Shown one piece after another: positions 1 through 7,718 of a stretch of DNA of 18,727 nucleotides. The stretch comes from Prevotella sp. CAG:732. Its GTDB lineage: Bacteria > Bacteroidota > Bacteroidia > Bacteroidales > Bacteroidaceae. The translations under genes were made by a program, and so were the position numbers. The stretch covers positions 18,153-36,879 of the forward strand of contig FR893231.1 of the NCBI GenBank assembly GCA_000436035.1, given 5' to 3'. Positions within the stretch are counted from its first letter, which is position 1, and each line of letters opens with the position of its first letter. The notes under the pieces were generated by a model. That model saw only the letters and a list, made by a program, of their open reading frames with translations, was not told the origin of the DNA and did no database searches.

Positions 1-168
1 GGCCGGGCACGGGTAACGGAACAACCACTGCCGCTCATCAGTAGAGGTGGAACGTCAACCGTCATCAACTGTCTCTATGTAGGCATCATACTTAGCATCA
101 GCAGAACAGCCAAGAAAAAAGATGGGCAAAACGATGCCTTAGCAACAGCAAATGCTGCTTCCGCATAA
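1..168 (+). CDS. ftsW: FtsW C-terminal end (partial, 5' truncated by window)
   Basis: Frame 1 is open from the first base to TAA at 166-168 and encodes the last 55 residues. The segment PLPLISRGGTSTVINCLYVG followed by a hydrophobic stretch and a polar tail is the hallmark end of SEDS proteins (FtsW/RodA): the loop before, and the start of, the last membrane helix. FtsW is the septal peptidoglycan glycosyltransferase of the inner membrane. Position directly before murG, murC, ftsQ, ftsA and ftsZ favours FtsW over RodA. The soluble tail is about 20 residues and rich in Lys, Asp, Asn and Ala. Only the end is visible, so completeness of the gene cannot be judged. Confidence 0.9.
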   Translation, partial: GRARVTEQPLPLISRGGTSTVINCLYVGIILSISRTAKKKDGQNDALATANAASA

Positions 169-198
169 AAAATCGCTATAAAAATAGTGAAAAATGAC

Positions 199-226
199 TT
201 GTTATAGATTTTTTTAGTTATCTTTG
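199..226 (+). promoter_or_regulatory. Candidate promoter for murG and downstream division genes
   Basis: A Bacteroidota-type -7 element TATCTTTG lies at 219-226, with TTG at 199-201 as a possible -33 element (17-bp spacer, slightly short). Transcription would start near 231-233, about a dozen bases before the murG ATG. The 76-bp gap after ftsW is A/T-rich and has no other obvious signal. This would let murG-murC-ftsQ-ftsA-ftsZ be transcribed separately from upstream dcw genes. Confidence 0.5.
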
Positions 227-244
227 CGTTAAATTTTGAAGAAT

Positions 245-1351
245 ATGAATAATGAACTTAGAATTATCATAAGTGGCGGCGGAACGGGAGGTCACATCTT
301 CCCTGCAGTATCTATCGCCAACGCCATCAAGGCCAAACACCCTGAGGCTAAGATTTTGTTTGTTGGTGCACTGGGCAGAATGGAAATGCAACGTGTGCCA
401 GACGCAGGCTATGAAATCAAGGGCCTGCCTATCTGTGGGTTTGACCGTAAGCATCTTCTAAAGAACATCTCTGTTCTCTTCAAGATATGGAAAAGCCAAA
501 GAATGGCAAAGAAAATCATCAAGGACTTCCAGCCTATGGCAGCTGTAGGCGTGGGCGGCTACGCCAGTGGTCCTACGCTCAATGTATGTGCCAGCAAGGG
601 TATCCCATGCTTGATACAAGAGCAAAACTCTTATGCGGGCGTCACCAACAAGTTGTTGGCTAAGAAGGCTGACAAGATTTGCGTGGCATACGAGGGAATG
701 GAGCGTTTCTTCCCTGCTGACAAAATCATCATGACGGGCAACCCTGTAAGACAGAACGTGCTCGACAACAAGATGACAAAGGAAGAGGCTCGCCAGCAAT
801 TCGGACTCCAACCCAACAAGAAGACAATCCTGTTGGTAGGTGGCAGTTTGGGAGCAAGAACCATCAACGAAAGCGTATTGAGTCACTTGGAAGTCATCGA
901 GAAGAGCGACATCCAGTTTATCTGGCAAACAGGCAAATACTATAGTGCCTCTATCCAAGAGCAACTGAAAGGCAAGGAGATACCAAACCTCAAGGTCTTG
1001 GACTTCATCAGCGACATGGGTGCTGCCTATCGTGCAGCCGACTTGGTCATCAGCAGAGCAGGTGCCAGCAGCATCAGCGAGTTCTGTCTCATCGGCAAGC
1101 CAGTGATCCTGGTGCCTAGTCCAAACGTGGCAGAAGACCACCAGACCAAGAATGCCATGGCATTGGTCAACAAAGACGCTGCCGTATATGTAAAAGACTG
1201 CGAGGCACCAAGCCTACTGATAGACAAGGCTATCAGCATCGCGGGTGACGAGAACAAGCTCAACTCACTGAGTGAGAACATCAAGAAGTTAGGATTCAAG
1301 AACTCTGCCGACGTCATTGCCGACGAAGTCATTAAATTAGCAAGAAGATAA
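245..1351 (+). CDS. murG: MurG, UDP-GlcNAc:lipid I N-acetylglucosaminyltransferase
   Basis: MurG adds GlcNAc to lipid I to make lipid II at the cytoplasmic face of the membrane (GT28, GT-B fold). The N-terminal loop GGGTGGHIFPA is at residues 11-21, with the conserved His at 17. Further MurG motifs are GVGGYASGP, the EQNSYAGVTNK stretch, GNPVR, GGSLGAR, and SRAGASSISE followed by a Pro-rich sugar-nucleotide loop. Length is 368 residues, close to the usual 355-370. I place the start at the ATG at 245 rather than the in-frame TTG at 236, because the TTG lies almost on the predicted transcription start and the motif spacing is normal from the ATG. The stop TAA overlaps the murC ATG by one base (TAATG), which suggests translational coupling. 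Confidence 0.97.
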   Translation: MNNELRIIISGGGTGGHIFPAVSIANAIKAKHPEAKILFVGALGRMEMQRVPDAGYEIKGLPICGFDRKHLLKNISVLFKIWKSQRMAKKIIKDFQPMAAVGVGGYASGPTLNVCASKGIPCLIQEQNSYAGVTNKLLAKKADKICVAYEGMERFFPADKIIMTGNPVRQNVLDNKMTKEEARQQFGLQPNKKTILLVGGSLGARTINESVLSHLEVIEKSDIQFIWQTGKYYSASIQEQLKGKEIPNLKVLDFISDMGAAYRAADLVISRAGASSISEFCLIGKPVILVPSPNVAEDHQTKNAMALVNKDAAVYVKDCEAPSLLIDKAISIAGDENKLNSLSENIKKLGFKNSADVIADEVIKLARR

Positions 1352-2751
1352 TGGAACTGAAAGATATTAAATCCGTATATTTTGTAGGTGCTGGTGGCAT
1401 CGGTATGAGCGCCATCGCTAGATATTTCCTCCATATCGGAGTGGTCGTTGCAGGTTATGACAAGACACCTTCCGCCTTGACCAAAGAGTTGGAGAAGGAA
1501 GGAATGGACATCCACTACGAGGAGAACGTAGCATTGATTCCTGCGGCATGCAAAGATGCTAGTTCTACACTTGTCATCTATACACCAGCCATTCCTCAGG
1601 AACACCAAGAGTTGGTCTATTTCCATGAGAATGGATTCACCATCGAGAAGAGAGCGCAGGTACTTGGCACATTGACACGCAGCCACAAGGGACTCTGTGT
1701 CGCTGGTACCCATGGCAAGACCACCACATCGACCATGTGCGCACATATCATGCACCAAAGCCATGTGGATTGCAACGCCTTCCTAGGTGGTATCTCCAAG
1801 AATTATGGCACCAACTATATTCTCTCCGACAAGAGCGATTATGTTGTCATCGAAGCCGACGAGTTCGACCGCAGTTTCCATTGGTTGCGTCCTTGGATGA
1901 GTGTCATCACTGCCACCGACCCAGACCATCTCGACATCTATGGCACCAAGGAGGCTTACCTAGAGAGCTTCCGTCATTACACAGAGTTGATTCAGCCAGG
2001 CGGCGCCCTCATCATCCACAAGAACTTGGAGATGAAGCAGCACGTACAGGACGGAGTCAAGATCTATGAGTATAGCCTCAACGAAGGCGACTTCCATGCA
2101 GAGAACATCAAGATAGACAACGGAGAAATCACCTTCGACTTCATCTCGCCAGTGGAAAGCATCTCAAATGTAGAGTTGGGACAACCAGTGCCTATCAACA
2201 TCGAGAATGCGGTAGCTGCTATGGCAATGGCGCAACTGAATGGTTGCACAGCTGAAGAAATCAAGGAAGGCATCAAGACATACGAAGGAGTGGAAAGACG
2301 CTTCGACTTCAAGATCAAGGACGACAAGCACGTGTTCCTATCAGACTATGCCCACCATCCTAAGGAGATATATCAAAGCGCCAAGAGCATCAGAGAACTC
2401 TACAAGAATCGTAAGATCACAGCCATCTTCCAGCCTCATCTCTATACCAGAACGAGAGACTTCTACAAGGATTTTGCTGATAGTCTGAGTATTCTCGACG
2501 AAGTGATTCTCTGTGACATCTATCCAGCACGAGAGGCGCCTATCCCAGGCGTGACATCAGAACTCATCTACAAGAACCTCAAGCCAGGCGTAGAGAAGAG
2601 CATGATTCACAAGGAAGACGTACTCGACCTCGTCAAGAAGAGAGACTTCGACGTGCTCATCGTACTGGGAGCGGGCGACTTAGACAACCTCGTACCACAA
2701 ATGGCTGAAATCCTCAAGCAAAAAGAATGCGCATCAACTGGAAGAAAATAA
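1351..2751 (+). CDS. murC: MurC, UDP-N-acetylmuramate--L-alanine ligase
   Basis: MurC is the ATP-dependent Mur ligase that adds L-Ala to UDP-MurNAc in the cytoplasm. The N-terminal nucleotide-binding motif GAGGIGMSA is at residues 13-21. The ATP P-loop GTHGKTTTS is at 119-127, EADEFDRS at 168-175, and DPDHLDIYG at 190-198. The C-terminal domain carries DYAHHP at 332-337, QPHLYTRT at 361-368 and YPAREAPIPGV near 391-401. DYAHHP with YPAREAPIPG marks MurC rather than MurD, E or F. The 466-residue length is normal. The start overlaps the murG stop by one base, and the 3' end overlaps ftsQ by 25 bp, so translation of the three genes is probably coupled. Confidence 0.97.
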   Translation: MELKDIKSVYFVGAGGIGMSAIARYFLHIGVVVAGYDKTPSALTKELEKEGMDIHYEENVALIPAACKDASSTLVIYTPAIPQEHQELVYFHENGFTIEKRAQVLGTLTRSHKGLCVAGTHGKTTTSTMCAHIMHQSHVDCNAFLGGISKNYGTNYILSDKSDYVVIEADEFDRSFHWLRPWMSVITATDPDHLDIYGTKEAYLESFRHYTELIQPGGALIIHKNLEMKQHVQDGVKIYEYSLNEGDFHAENIKIDNGEITFDFISPVESISNVELGQPVPINIENAVAAMAMAQLNGCTAEEIKEGIKTYEGVERRFDFKIKDDKHVFLSDYAHHPKEIYQSAKSIRELYKNRKITAIFQPHLYTRTRDFYKDFADSLSILDEVILCDIYPAREAPIPGVTSELIYKNLKPGVEKSMIHKEDVLDLVKKRDFDVLIVLGAGDLDNLVPQMAEILKQKECASTGRK

Positions 2752-3521
2752 CAATCATCACGCTAGATCTCATCATTGGCACATATCTAGTCTTCGCTTT
2801 CACCAAGTTTAACCAACCTGATGAATCGGACAAGATATGCACCAAGGTGAACATCAACATACAAGACGAGATGACCAATGGATTCCTAGACGCCAAGGAA
2901 ATCAAGAAAAGGCTTGAAGCCAAGAAAATATATCCCTTGGAGAAGCCACTCCAGAAAGTCAGCGCAAGAACCATAGAGGAGACTCTCAAGCAAAGTCCGT
3001 TCGTCAAGTCTGTAGAATGTTACAAGACCCAAGATGGTATGGTTGACATCAGCCTCACCCAAAGGATGCCCATCGTAAGAATCAAGAGCGTGAACAAGGA
3101 TGATTACTATGTGGATGACCACTGCCAGATCATGCCCAACACGAAATACACCAGCGACCTCATCATTGCCACAGGCTTCATCAGCAAATGGTATGCACAG
3201 AAATACATCTCCATACTCAGCAAGGCGCTGATGGCAAACGAACTTTGGAGAAACCAAATCGAGCAGATCAACGTCTTGCCCAACAGAGGTATCGAACTAG
3301 TGCCACGTGTAGGCGACCACATCATCTATCTAGGAAACCTGCCAGAGACATCGGCGGTGGAGAAGAGAGAGCTGAAGATTCAAGAATTCGTCAATAAGAA
3401 GATGACGCGACTGGAGAATTTCTATAAATATGGGCTTTCGCAGGCAGGCTGGAACAAATACTCTTACATTAATCTAGAGTTTGACAACCAGATTATTTGC
3501 AAAAAGCATCACAACAGCTAA
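2727..3521 (+). CDS. ftsQ: FtsQ/DivIB-type cell division protein
   Basis: A bitopic membrane protein of 264 residues: a short basic cytoplasmic start (MRINWKK), one membrane helix at about residues 8-26, then a periplasmic part. Residues about 38-110, containing FLDAKEIKKRLE, QSPFVKSVECYK and the segment VDISLTQRMPIVRI, have the look of the POTRA plus beta-domain region of FtsQ. FtsQ scaffolds the divisome through FtsB, FtsL and FtsW. Sequence identity across this family is low, so the call rests on topology plus the murC-ftsA position. The start lies inside murC (25-bp overlap). A 32-bp A/T-rich gap separates it from ftsA. Confidence 0.9.
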   Translation: MRINWKKITIITLDLIIGTYLVFAFTKFNQPDESDKICTKVNINIQDEMTNGFLDAKEIKKRLEAKKIYPLEKPLQKVSARTIEETLKQSPFVKSVECYKTQDGMVDISLTQRMPIVRIKSVNKDDYYVDDHCQIMPNTKYTSDLIIATGFISKWYAQKYISILSKALMANELWRNQIEQINVLPNRGIELVPRVGDHIIYLGNLPETSAVEKRELKIQEFVNKKMTRLENFYKYGLSQAGWNKYSYINLEFDNQIICKKHHNS

Positions 3522-3553
3522 GAATATAAAAATATAAGATAATAATAACGACT

Positions 3554-4999
3554 ATGCCAAAGGAATTTATCGTAGCAATAGAGCTCGGCTCATCAAAGAT
3601 GACAGGCATTGCAGGACAGAAGAACTTGGACGGCAGCATCACTGTACTGGCTCTCGTCGAAGAAGACTCGTCTTCCTGCATCAGAAAAGGTGTAATCTAC
3701 AACATAGACAAGACATGCCAATGCTTGACCAGCATCATCAACAAATTGCAGACTACGCTCAAGCAAGACATCACCAAGGTCTATGTGGGTGTAGGAGGTC
3801 GTTCTATCAGAAGTGTCAAGAATGTAATCGTCAAGGATTATCCTGAGAACACGCTCATCACCAAGGACATGATCGACGTGCTGATGGACATCAATAGCAG
3901 CATGACATATCCTGACCAGGAGATATTGGATGTCATCACACAAGAATACAAGGTGGACAACCAGTATCAGACTGACCCTGTTGGCATACAATGCAGCCAC
4001 ATGGAAGGCATTTTCCTCAATATCTTGTGGAGAAAGAGTTTCTATAATAACATCAACATTTGCTTCAATAAAGCAAATATCCATATCGCAGAAATGTACC
4101 TTGCCCCATTGGCAATGGCAGACAGCGTATTGACCGATACCGAGAAGCGTGCCGGTTGCGTACTGATCGACCTCGGTGCAGACACCACGACCGTCTCTGT
4201 TTATTACAAAGACAGACTACGCCATTTGTCAGTCATTCCACTGGGTGGCAACAATATCACCAAAGACTTGACCTGCCTACAGATAGAGGAGAAAGATGCA
4301 GAGAAGATGAAACTGAAGTATGGCAAAGCCTATACAGATATCAAGGAAATCGACCCTAAGCTCAACTATTCCATAGACAAGGAACGTGTCGTAGAAAGCA
4401 AGAAGTTTATCGAGATCATCGAGGCAAGAACAGAGGAAATCGTAGAGAACGCTTGGTTCCAGGTTCCTTTGGAATATGCCGACAAGCTATTGGGAGGCAT
4501 CGTCCTCACAGGCGGTGGAAGCAACATGCCTGAGATAGACAAGGTATTCAAGAAGCATACCAACATCTCGAAGATTCGCTTCGCCAAGTTCGTCACACAG
4601 ACGGTGAAGACGAAGGATTCAAAGATCAACAACCACGATGGAACGATGAACACCATCCTCGGCATACTCGCAAAGGGTGACATGAACTGCGCTGGCGAAG
4701 AAATCAACAACGACCTCTTCAACAACGCTGAGAGAACCACTACCACAGACAGTTCTTATAGAGCACAGAGAAACCCTAACGAGACAGCTGGTACTGGCGT
4801 CGTTCCTACACCTGAGGACAAGAAGCTCAGAGAAGAAGAACTCAGAAAGAAGAAAGAAGAGGAAGAAAGACTCGCCAGAATCGCAGAGGAAGAGGAGCGA
4901 GAAAGAGAAGAAAAGAAGAAGAAAGAGAACAGCTTCTTCCACAAAGGCTTCCGCAAGATCAAGGACTTCTTCATCGACACTATCTCTGAGGAAGAATAA
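3554..4999 (+). CDS. ftsA: FtsA, actin-like FtsZ membrane anchor with long charged C-terminal linker
   Basis: FtsA is an actin-family ATPase that tethers FtsZ to the membrane and recruits the divisome. The phosphate-1 loop IELGSSKMTG is at residues 9-18, the phosphate-2 motif LIDLGADTTTVSV at 204-216 and the adenosine motif VLTGGGSNMPEI at 317-328. The SHS2 (1C) subdomain falls at about 85-165. At 481 residues it is longer than E. coli FtsA (420). The excess is a charged linker (about residues 420-459, nearly all Lys, Glu and Arg, likely helix or coiled coil) that leads to an amphipathic end, HKGFRKIKDFFIDTI, the expected membrane-targeting helix. It begins 32 bp after ftsQ and is followed by ftsZ after 30 bp; the gap has no terminator. 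Confidence 0.97.
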   Translation: MPKEFIVAIELGSSKMTGIAGQKNLDGSITVLALVEEDSSSCIRKGVIYNIDKTCQCLTSIINKLQTTLKQDITKVYVGVGGRSIRSVKNVIVKDYPENTLITKDMIDVLMDINSSMTYPDQEILDVITQEYKVDNQYQTDPVGIQCSHMEGIFLNILWRKSFYNNINICFNKANIHIAEMYLAPLAMADSVLTDTEKRAGCVLIDLGADTTTVSVYYKDRLRHLSVIPLGGNNITKDLTCLQIEEKDAEKMKLKYGKAYTDIKEIDPKLNYSIDKERVVESKKFIEIIEARTEEIVENAWFQVPLEYADKLLGGIVLTGGGSNMPEIDKVFKKHTNISKIRFAKFVTQTVKTKDSKINNHDGTMNTILGILAKGDMNCAGEEINNDLFNNAERTTTTDSSYRAQRNPNETAGTGVVPTPEDKKLREEELRKKKEEEERLARIAEEEEREREEKKKKENSFFHKGFRKIKDFFIDTISEEE

Positions 5000-5029
5000 A
5001 TGGTAAATCAATTTTAAATCATAGTAATC

Positions 5030-6352
5030 ATGCAAGATAACAAACCACATATACTCGATTTCGGCGAGCCTGAGAAAGAGAACAGCTACATCAAGGTCAT
5101 CGGTGTAGGAGGTGGCGGTGGAAATGCCGTCAACCACATGTATCGTGAAGGCATCCACGATGTCAGCTTTGTCTTGTGCAATACCGACAACCAAGCCCTC
5201 AACGATTCTCCCGTGCCAGTGCATCTGCAACTGGGTAAAGAAGGACTCGGAGCTGGCAACAAACCAGAAAAGGCTAAGCAAGCTGCCGAAGAAACCCTTG
5301 ACGACATCAAGCACATGCTGGACGACGGCACTAAGATGGCATTCATCACAGCAGGTATGGGTGGTGGTACCGGTACAGGTGCAGCTCCTGTCATCGCTAG
5401 AGTGAGCAAGGAGTTGGGCATCCTCACCGTAGGAATCGTAACCATCCCGTTCAAGTTTGAGGGTGCCAGGAAAATCGACCAAGCCCTCGATGGTGTTGAG
5501 GAAATGTCAAAGCATGTGGATGCCCTCTTGGTCATCAACAACGAGAGACTTCGCCAGATCTACCCAGACTTGGCAGTACTCGATGCTTTCGGAAAAGCCG
5601 ACGACACACTGAGCGTTGCTGCCAAGAGTATCGCAGAAATCATCACGGTACATGGCCTTATCAACCTCGACTTCAACGACGTGAAGACCGTCTTGAAAGA
5701 TGGTGGCGTAGCTATCATGAGTACTGGATATGGCGAGGGAGAAGGCAGAGTGAAGAAAGCCATCGACGACGCCCTCAATTCACCTCTTCTCAACGACAAT
5801 GATATTTTCAACTCCAAGAAGATCCTCTTGAGCATCGCTTTCGCTAGCGAGAAGAAGGACAATCCAGGTCTCACCATGGACGAGATGAACGATGTCAACG
5901 ACTTCATGGAGAAGTTCGGCGACGACTTCGAGTTGAAATGGGGACTTGCCATCGACCCGGAGTTGGGCAGCAAGGTAAAAGTCACCGTCTTGGCAACAGG
6001 ATTCGGACTGGAGGACGTAGAAGGCATGAACAGACACCTCAAGAAGCATACCGAGGAGGAGTCTAGAAGAATTGCCGAAGAGGAAGAGAAGAGAGCCGAG
6101 AACGAAGAAAGAAGAAAGCGTTATTATGGCAGTGATGGCAACACCACCCAATATAAGCGCCATCCTCATATCTTCTTATTTAAGCCAGAGGATTTGGACA
6201 ATGAAGACATCATCCTTCAAGTAGAGGGTACTCCTACGTACAAGAGAACCCGCCAGATGCTGGAAGAGATACGCAACATCGCCTCTGGAAACAGAGAAGA
6301 AGAAAGCCCTAAAGATAGCGAACCTATCCAAGGCGTCATCAGCTTCGCTTAA
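5030..6352 (+). CDS. ftsZ: FtsZ, tubulin-like cell division GTPase
   Basis: FtsZ polymerises into the division ring with GTP. The N-terminal GVGGGGGNAVN loop is at residues 25-35, the tubulin signature GGGTGTG at 111-117, and the T7 synergy loop NLDFNDVK at 212-219 with its Asp residues, so GTPase function should be intact. The globular core ends near residue 330. A strongly charged stretch follows (341-364, with RRIAEEEEKRAENEERRKR), then a Bacteroidota-type tail with KPEDLDNEDI, a TPTYKR motif and a final VISFA that probably replaces the usual FtsA-binding terminal peptide. Length is 440 residues. Its TAA (6350-6352) is embedded in the palindrome TTAA shared with the recO stop, and no terminator hairpin is visible at this junction. 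Confidence 0.98.
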   Translation: MQDNKPHILDFGEPEKENSYIKVIGVGGGGGNAVNHMYREGIHDVSFVLCNTDNQALNDSPVPVHLQLGKEGLGAGNKPEKAKQAAEETLDDIKHMLDDGTKMAFITAGMGGGTGTGAAPVIARVSKELGILTVGIVTIPFKFEGARKIDQALDGVEEMSKHVDALLVINNERLRQIYPDLAVLDAFGKADDTLSVAAKSIAEIITVHGLINLDFNDVKTVLKDGGVAIMSTGYGEGEGRVKKAIDDALNSPLLNDNDIFNSKKILLSIAFASEKKDNPGLTMDEMNDVNDFMEKFGDDFELKWGLAIDPELGSKVKVTVLATGFGLEDVEGMNRHLKKHTEEESRRIAEEEEKRAENEERRKRYYGSDGNTTQYKRHPHIFLFKPEDLDNEDIILQVEGTPTYKRTRQMLEEIRNIASGNREEESPKDSEPIQGVISFA

Positions 6353-7074
6353 GCAAATAGAGTCTTGAGAACAGGCAACGACTTCAATTCAGGAAAATTG
6401 GGAATATGAAGTCGATAATAATCCACAATCACCTCTACACAATGATTCCGTTGCAAACGGGACATTGAGTAGAGGTGCATTGTTTTATAGCTCAGCCTAA
6501 ACAACTGAACCAAGGAATGAGTATCTTCTATGGACAAGAAATGAGCATGATTGGGAACATGAGGCACAAAGCATCCCTCCTCTAAGTCAAAGAAGCAATT
6601 CTCCTCCCAATCCGACAAGTTGGGCTGAAGACCGAGGAACAAGGTCAACTTCATCAGAAATACCAAATGGAAATTGGCAATCTCGCCTTGCGAGACATCC
6701 AACCACATTAAACTTTGAGCAACAAAATCGAACAAAGGTTGATTGGTCTGCTCATATCGGGTGGAATACAACAAGAACTCTGCCAAGAAAAGCGAGATAG
6801 ACAGTTTGATGGGAGAAAAAGGAATCCCACCATAAGGATAGGAAACCGACACGTTCTTCAAACGTTGAAAATCTTGGTTAGCCCTAAAATCAAACTGTAC
6901 TTCAAGCAAAGTCAAAGGCTGGAAGTATTGACGCTTCATCTTACCCTTTGCGGATTTAGACAAAGGCACGAGAAAGGTCAAACGTCCATGAGTCTCCGTC
7001 AGAACATCGACGATGAATCGAGTGTCACCATACTTCAACGAATGCAGCACAATAGCCCTTGTTTTTTCCAGCAT
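6349..7074 (-). CDS. recO: RecO, DNA repair and recombination mediator
   Basis: RecO works with RecF and RecR to load RecA onto SSB-coated gaps and can anneal complementary strands. The protein has 241 residues. It starts with MLEKTRAIVLHSLKYGD followed by an alternating beta pattern (RLTFLVPL, then a basic KSAKGKMKR) that matches the N-terminal OB fold. A helical part follows, with LFLAEFLLYSTRYEQTNQPL and the FLMKLTLFLGLQPNL segment typical of RecO C-terminal domains. The four zinc-binding Cys found in many RecO proteins are not seen, as is common in Bacteroidota. It converges on ftsZ with a 4-bp overlap. Its promoter lies in the 125-bp divergent region before tRNA-Glu. Confidence 0.9.
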   Translation of the reverse strand: MLEKTRAIVLHSLKYGDTRFIVDVLTETHGRLTFLVPLSKSAKGKMKRQYFQPLTLLEVQFDFRANQDFQRLKNVSVSYPYGGIPFSPIKLSISLFLAEFLLYSTRYEQTNQPLFDFVAQSLMWLDVSQGEIANFHLVFLMKLTLFLGLQPNLSDWEENCFFDLEEGCFVPHVPNHAHFLSIEDTHSLVQLFRLSYKTMHLYSMSRLQRNHCVEVIVDYYRLHIPNFPELKSLPVLKTLFA

Positions 7075-7101
7075 AACTAAGCATTTATGAGTTTACAAGG
7101 G

Positions 7102-7109
7102 CAAAATTA
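7102..7109 (-). promoter_or_regulatory. Candidate -7 element for recO
   Basis: On the minus strand, TAATTTTG (matching TAnnTTTG) lies about 28 bases before the recO ATG. No good TTTG is found at the expected -33 distance, so the promoter is weaker than the others here or needs an activator. The region is A/T-rich and is shared with the divergent tRNA-Glu promoter. Confidence 0.4.
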
Positions 7110-7148
7110 CAAAAAAACAAGCAATTATCGAAAATTTTCACAAAAAAA

Positions 7149-7180
7149 TTTGCGGGATTGAAATAAATGTCGTAACTTTG
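7149..7180 (+). promoter_or_regulatory. Promoter of tRNA-Glu and probably rpsT
   Basis: TTTG at 7149-7152 (-33) and TAACTTTG at 7173-7180 (-7) are separated by 20 bp, a very good match to the Bacteroidota sigma-ABfr consensus. The transcript would begin near 7186-7188, about a dozen bases before the tRNA. The promoter is flanked by an 8-bp inverted repeat, TTTGCGGG at 7149-7156 and CCCGCAAA at 7183-7190. Confidence 0.7.
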
Positions 7181-7199
7181 CACCCGCAAAAAGGCAAAT

Positions 7200-7271
7200 G
7201 GTCCCTTCGTCTATCGGTTAGGACGAGAGATTTTCATTCTCTAAAGAGCAGTTCGACTCTGCTAGGGACTA
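7200..7271 (+). tRNA. tRNA-Glu (anticodon TTC)
   Basis: A full cloverleaf can be drawn. The acceptor stem pairs GGTCCCT with AGGGACT (first pair G-U) and discriminator A at 7271. The D arm contains the GGTTA loop. The anticodon stem AGAGA/TCTCT holds loop TTTTCAT with anticodon TTC. The T arm is AGCAG, loop TTCGACT, CTGCT. It reads GAA and GAG codons. The 3' CCA is not encoded (ACA follows), so CCA must be added after transcription. No hairpin terminator separates it from rpsT 32 bp downstream, so both probably share a transcript from which the tRNA is cut. Confidence 0.95.
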
Positions 7272-7303
7272 CATTAGAAAATAAAAAATAATAAATATTT
7301 AAG

Positions 7304-7558
7304 ATGGCAAATCATAAATCATCAATCAAGAGAATCCGTCAGGACAAGAAGAAGGCTTTGCACAATAAGTATTATGCAAAGACTATGCGTAACGCTGTTC
7401 GCAAGTTGCGCAACATGACTGATAAGGAAGAGGCTACAAAGCTCTACCCTACAGTTCAGAAGCTTTTAGACAAATTGGCTAAGATCAATGTTATCCACTG
7501 CAACAAGGCAGCTAACTTGAAGTCAGGTTTGGCTCAGCACATTGCTAAGTTGGGTTAA
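7304..7558 (+). CDS. rpsT: Small ribosomal subunit protein S20
   Basis: S20 binds 16S rRNA of the 30S subunit early in assembly. The 84-residue product has the typical start MANHKSSIKRIRQDKKKALHN, a very basic composition, and a helical body with VQKLLDKLAKINVIHCNKAA followed by a short LKSGLAQHIAKLG end. Length matches the family (about 85). The leader from the tRNA to the ATG is almost pure A and T with no Shine-Dalgarno sequence, as expected for a highly expressed Bacteroidota gene. It is likely transcribed from the promoter ahead of tRNA-Glu. Confidence 0.97.
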   Translation: MANHKSSIKRIRQDKKKALHNKYYAKTMRNAVRKLRNMTDKEEATKLYPTVQKLLDKLAKINVIHCNKAANLKSGLAQHIAKLG

Positions 7559-7585
7559 TTTCGTCTTAGATAACAAAAAGATACG

Positions 7586-7646
7586 TAAGGTTGCAATCCT
7601 TTTTGGATTGCAACCTTATTGCGTTATAGGCATTTATGCCTTTTTT
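7586..7646 (+). terminator. rpsT: Double terminator after rpsT
   Basis: A perfect 14-bp stem (7586-7599 with 7605-7618, core GGTTGCAATCC/GGATTGCAACC) with a 5-base T loop is followed by a second, smaller hairpin AGGCAT-TT-ATGCCT at 7628-7641 and a run of T to 7646. The first lacks a strong T run; the second has one. Together they should end the tRNA-Glu-rpsT transcript before gyrB. Confidence 0.8.
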
Positions 7647-7686
7647 AGAATAATCTCTCGTTTTTGTAGTTTTTTAGCAACAAAAA

Positions 7687-7718
7687 TTGTATAATCTCAC
7701 CTTTTTTGCGTATCTTTG
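7687..7718 (+). promoter_or_regulatory. gyrB promoter
   Basis: TATCTTTG at 7711-7718 matches the -7 consensus TAnnTTTG, with TTG at 7687-7689 as -33 element and a 21-bp spacer. The expected start near 7724 gives a leader of about 20 bases to the gyrB ATG. The region also holds a 7-bp inverted repeat, TTTGCGT (7705-7711) and ACGCAAA (7734-7740), the right arm ending three bases before the ATG. Confidence 0.65.

Noticed and set aside
236..244. TTG at 236 as the murG start
   Set aside because: It is only a few bases after the predicted transcription start. The ATG at 245 gives the normal MurG N-terminus.
4619..5482. 287-codon antisense frame across the ftsA-ftsZ junction
   Set aside because: It covers two confident genes, and its Leu/Phe/Ser-rich middle is just the complement of the Glu/Lys linker codons.
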